Below the pieces are notes generated by a model that worked only from the letters and a program-made list of their open reading frames with translations, ran no database searches and had not been told where the DNA came from. DNA of 13,325 bases, from contig NZ_UQKJ01000056.1 in the NCBI RefSeq assembly GCF_900541605.1, positions 1-13,325 on the forward strand, in the 5' to 3' direction. The stretch comes from an uncultured Dialister sp. Its GTDB lineage: Bacteria; Bacillota; Negativicutes; Veillonellales; Dialisteraceae. The translations under genes were made by a program, and so were the position numbers. Within the stretch, counting starts at the first letter, position 1, and every line of letters begins with the position of its first letter. This document shows positions 13,269-13,325 of this stretch, in pieces.

Positions 13269-13325
13269 GTTAAAATGGACCCCGAGGAGTGGACACATCC
13301 GAAAGTGAGGCCCCCGGATTTTGGA

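Overview
The window reads as chromosomal DNA of a GC-moderate, gut-type anaerobic bacterium. Two alanine/glycine:cation symporters behind glycine riboswitches, a ThrE-type exporter, a GufA-like ZIP transporter and very repeat-rich intergenic DNA would fit a Negativicutes member (Dialister/Megasphaera-like). That placement is an inference from gene style, not a database result. I see no rRNA, tRNA, CRISPR array, phage gene or intact insertion sequence.

Layout. Positions 246-4356 (+) hold a cytoplasmic Sel1-repeat protein, then two secreted paralogues with fibronectin-like modules and a C-terminal SGNH/GDSL esterase domain. A perfect ParB-binding site (parS) lies 12 bp before the second paralogue. 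Positions 4357-5217 are gene-free and carry hairpins, composite repeats and a dense cluster of DnaA-box-like sequences. Positions 5218-6000 (+) encode a ZIP metal transporter with its own promoter and terminator. Positions 6223-10106 (+) are two tandem units of the same design: tandem glycine riboswitch, intrinsic terminator, AGCS symporter. The first unit also has a clear promoter. Positions 10722-13142 (-) hold a ThrE-family threonine/serine exporter and an unrecognised polytopic membrane protein, convergent with the symporters.

How the genes work together. Small amino-acid and metal transport dominates: two glycine-sensing import (or bidirectional) systems face a hydroxy-amino-acid exporter. 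The SGNH pair probably deacylates an envelope or extracellular glycan or ester. The parS site plus the DnaA boxes suggest an origin-proximal location, but the uniform + orientation of genes on both sides of the DnaA cluster argues against the cluster being the replication origin itself.

The least expected feature is in the non-coding DNA. Nearly every large intergenic gap contains short tracts with a strict 7-bp period (2 to 5 units). The heptamer differs from tract to tract, and each heptamer class sits beside its own GC-rich hairpin or inverted module. Two composite copies (2844-3027 and 4858-5119) have inverted arms around a shared core. This looks like a modular dispersed repeat family rather than random low-complexity DNA.
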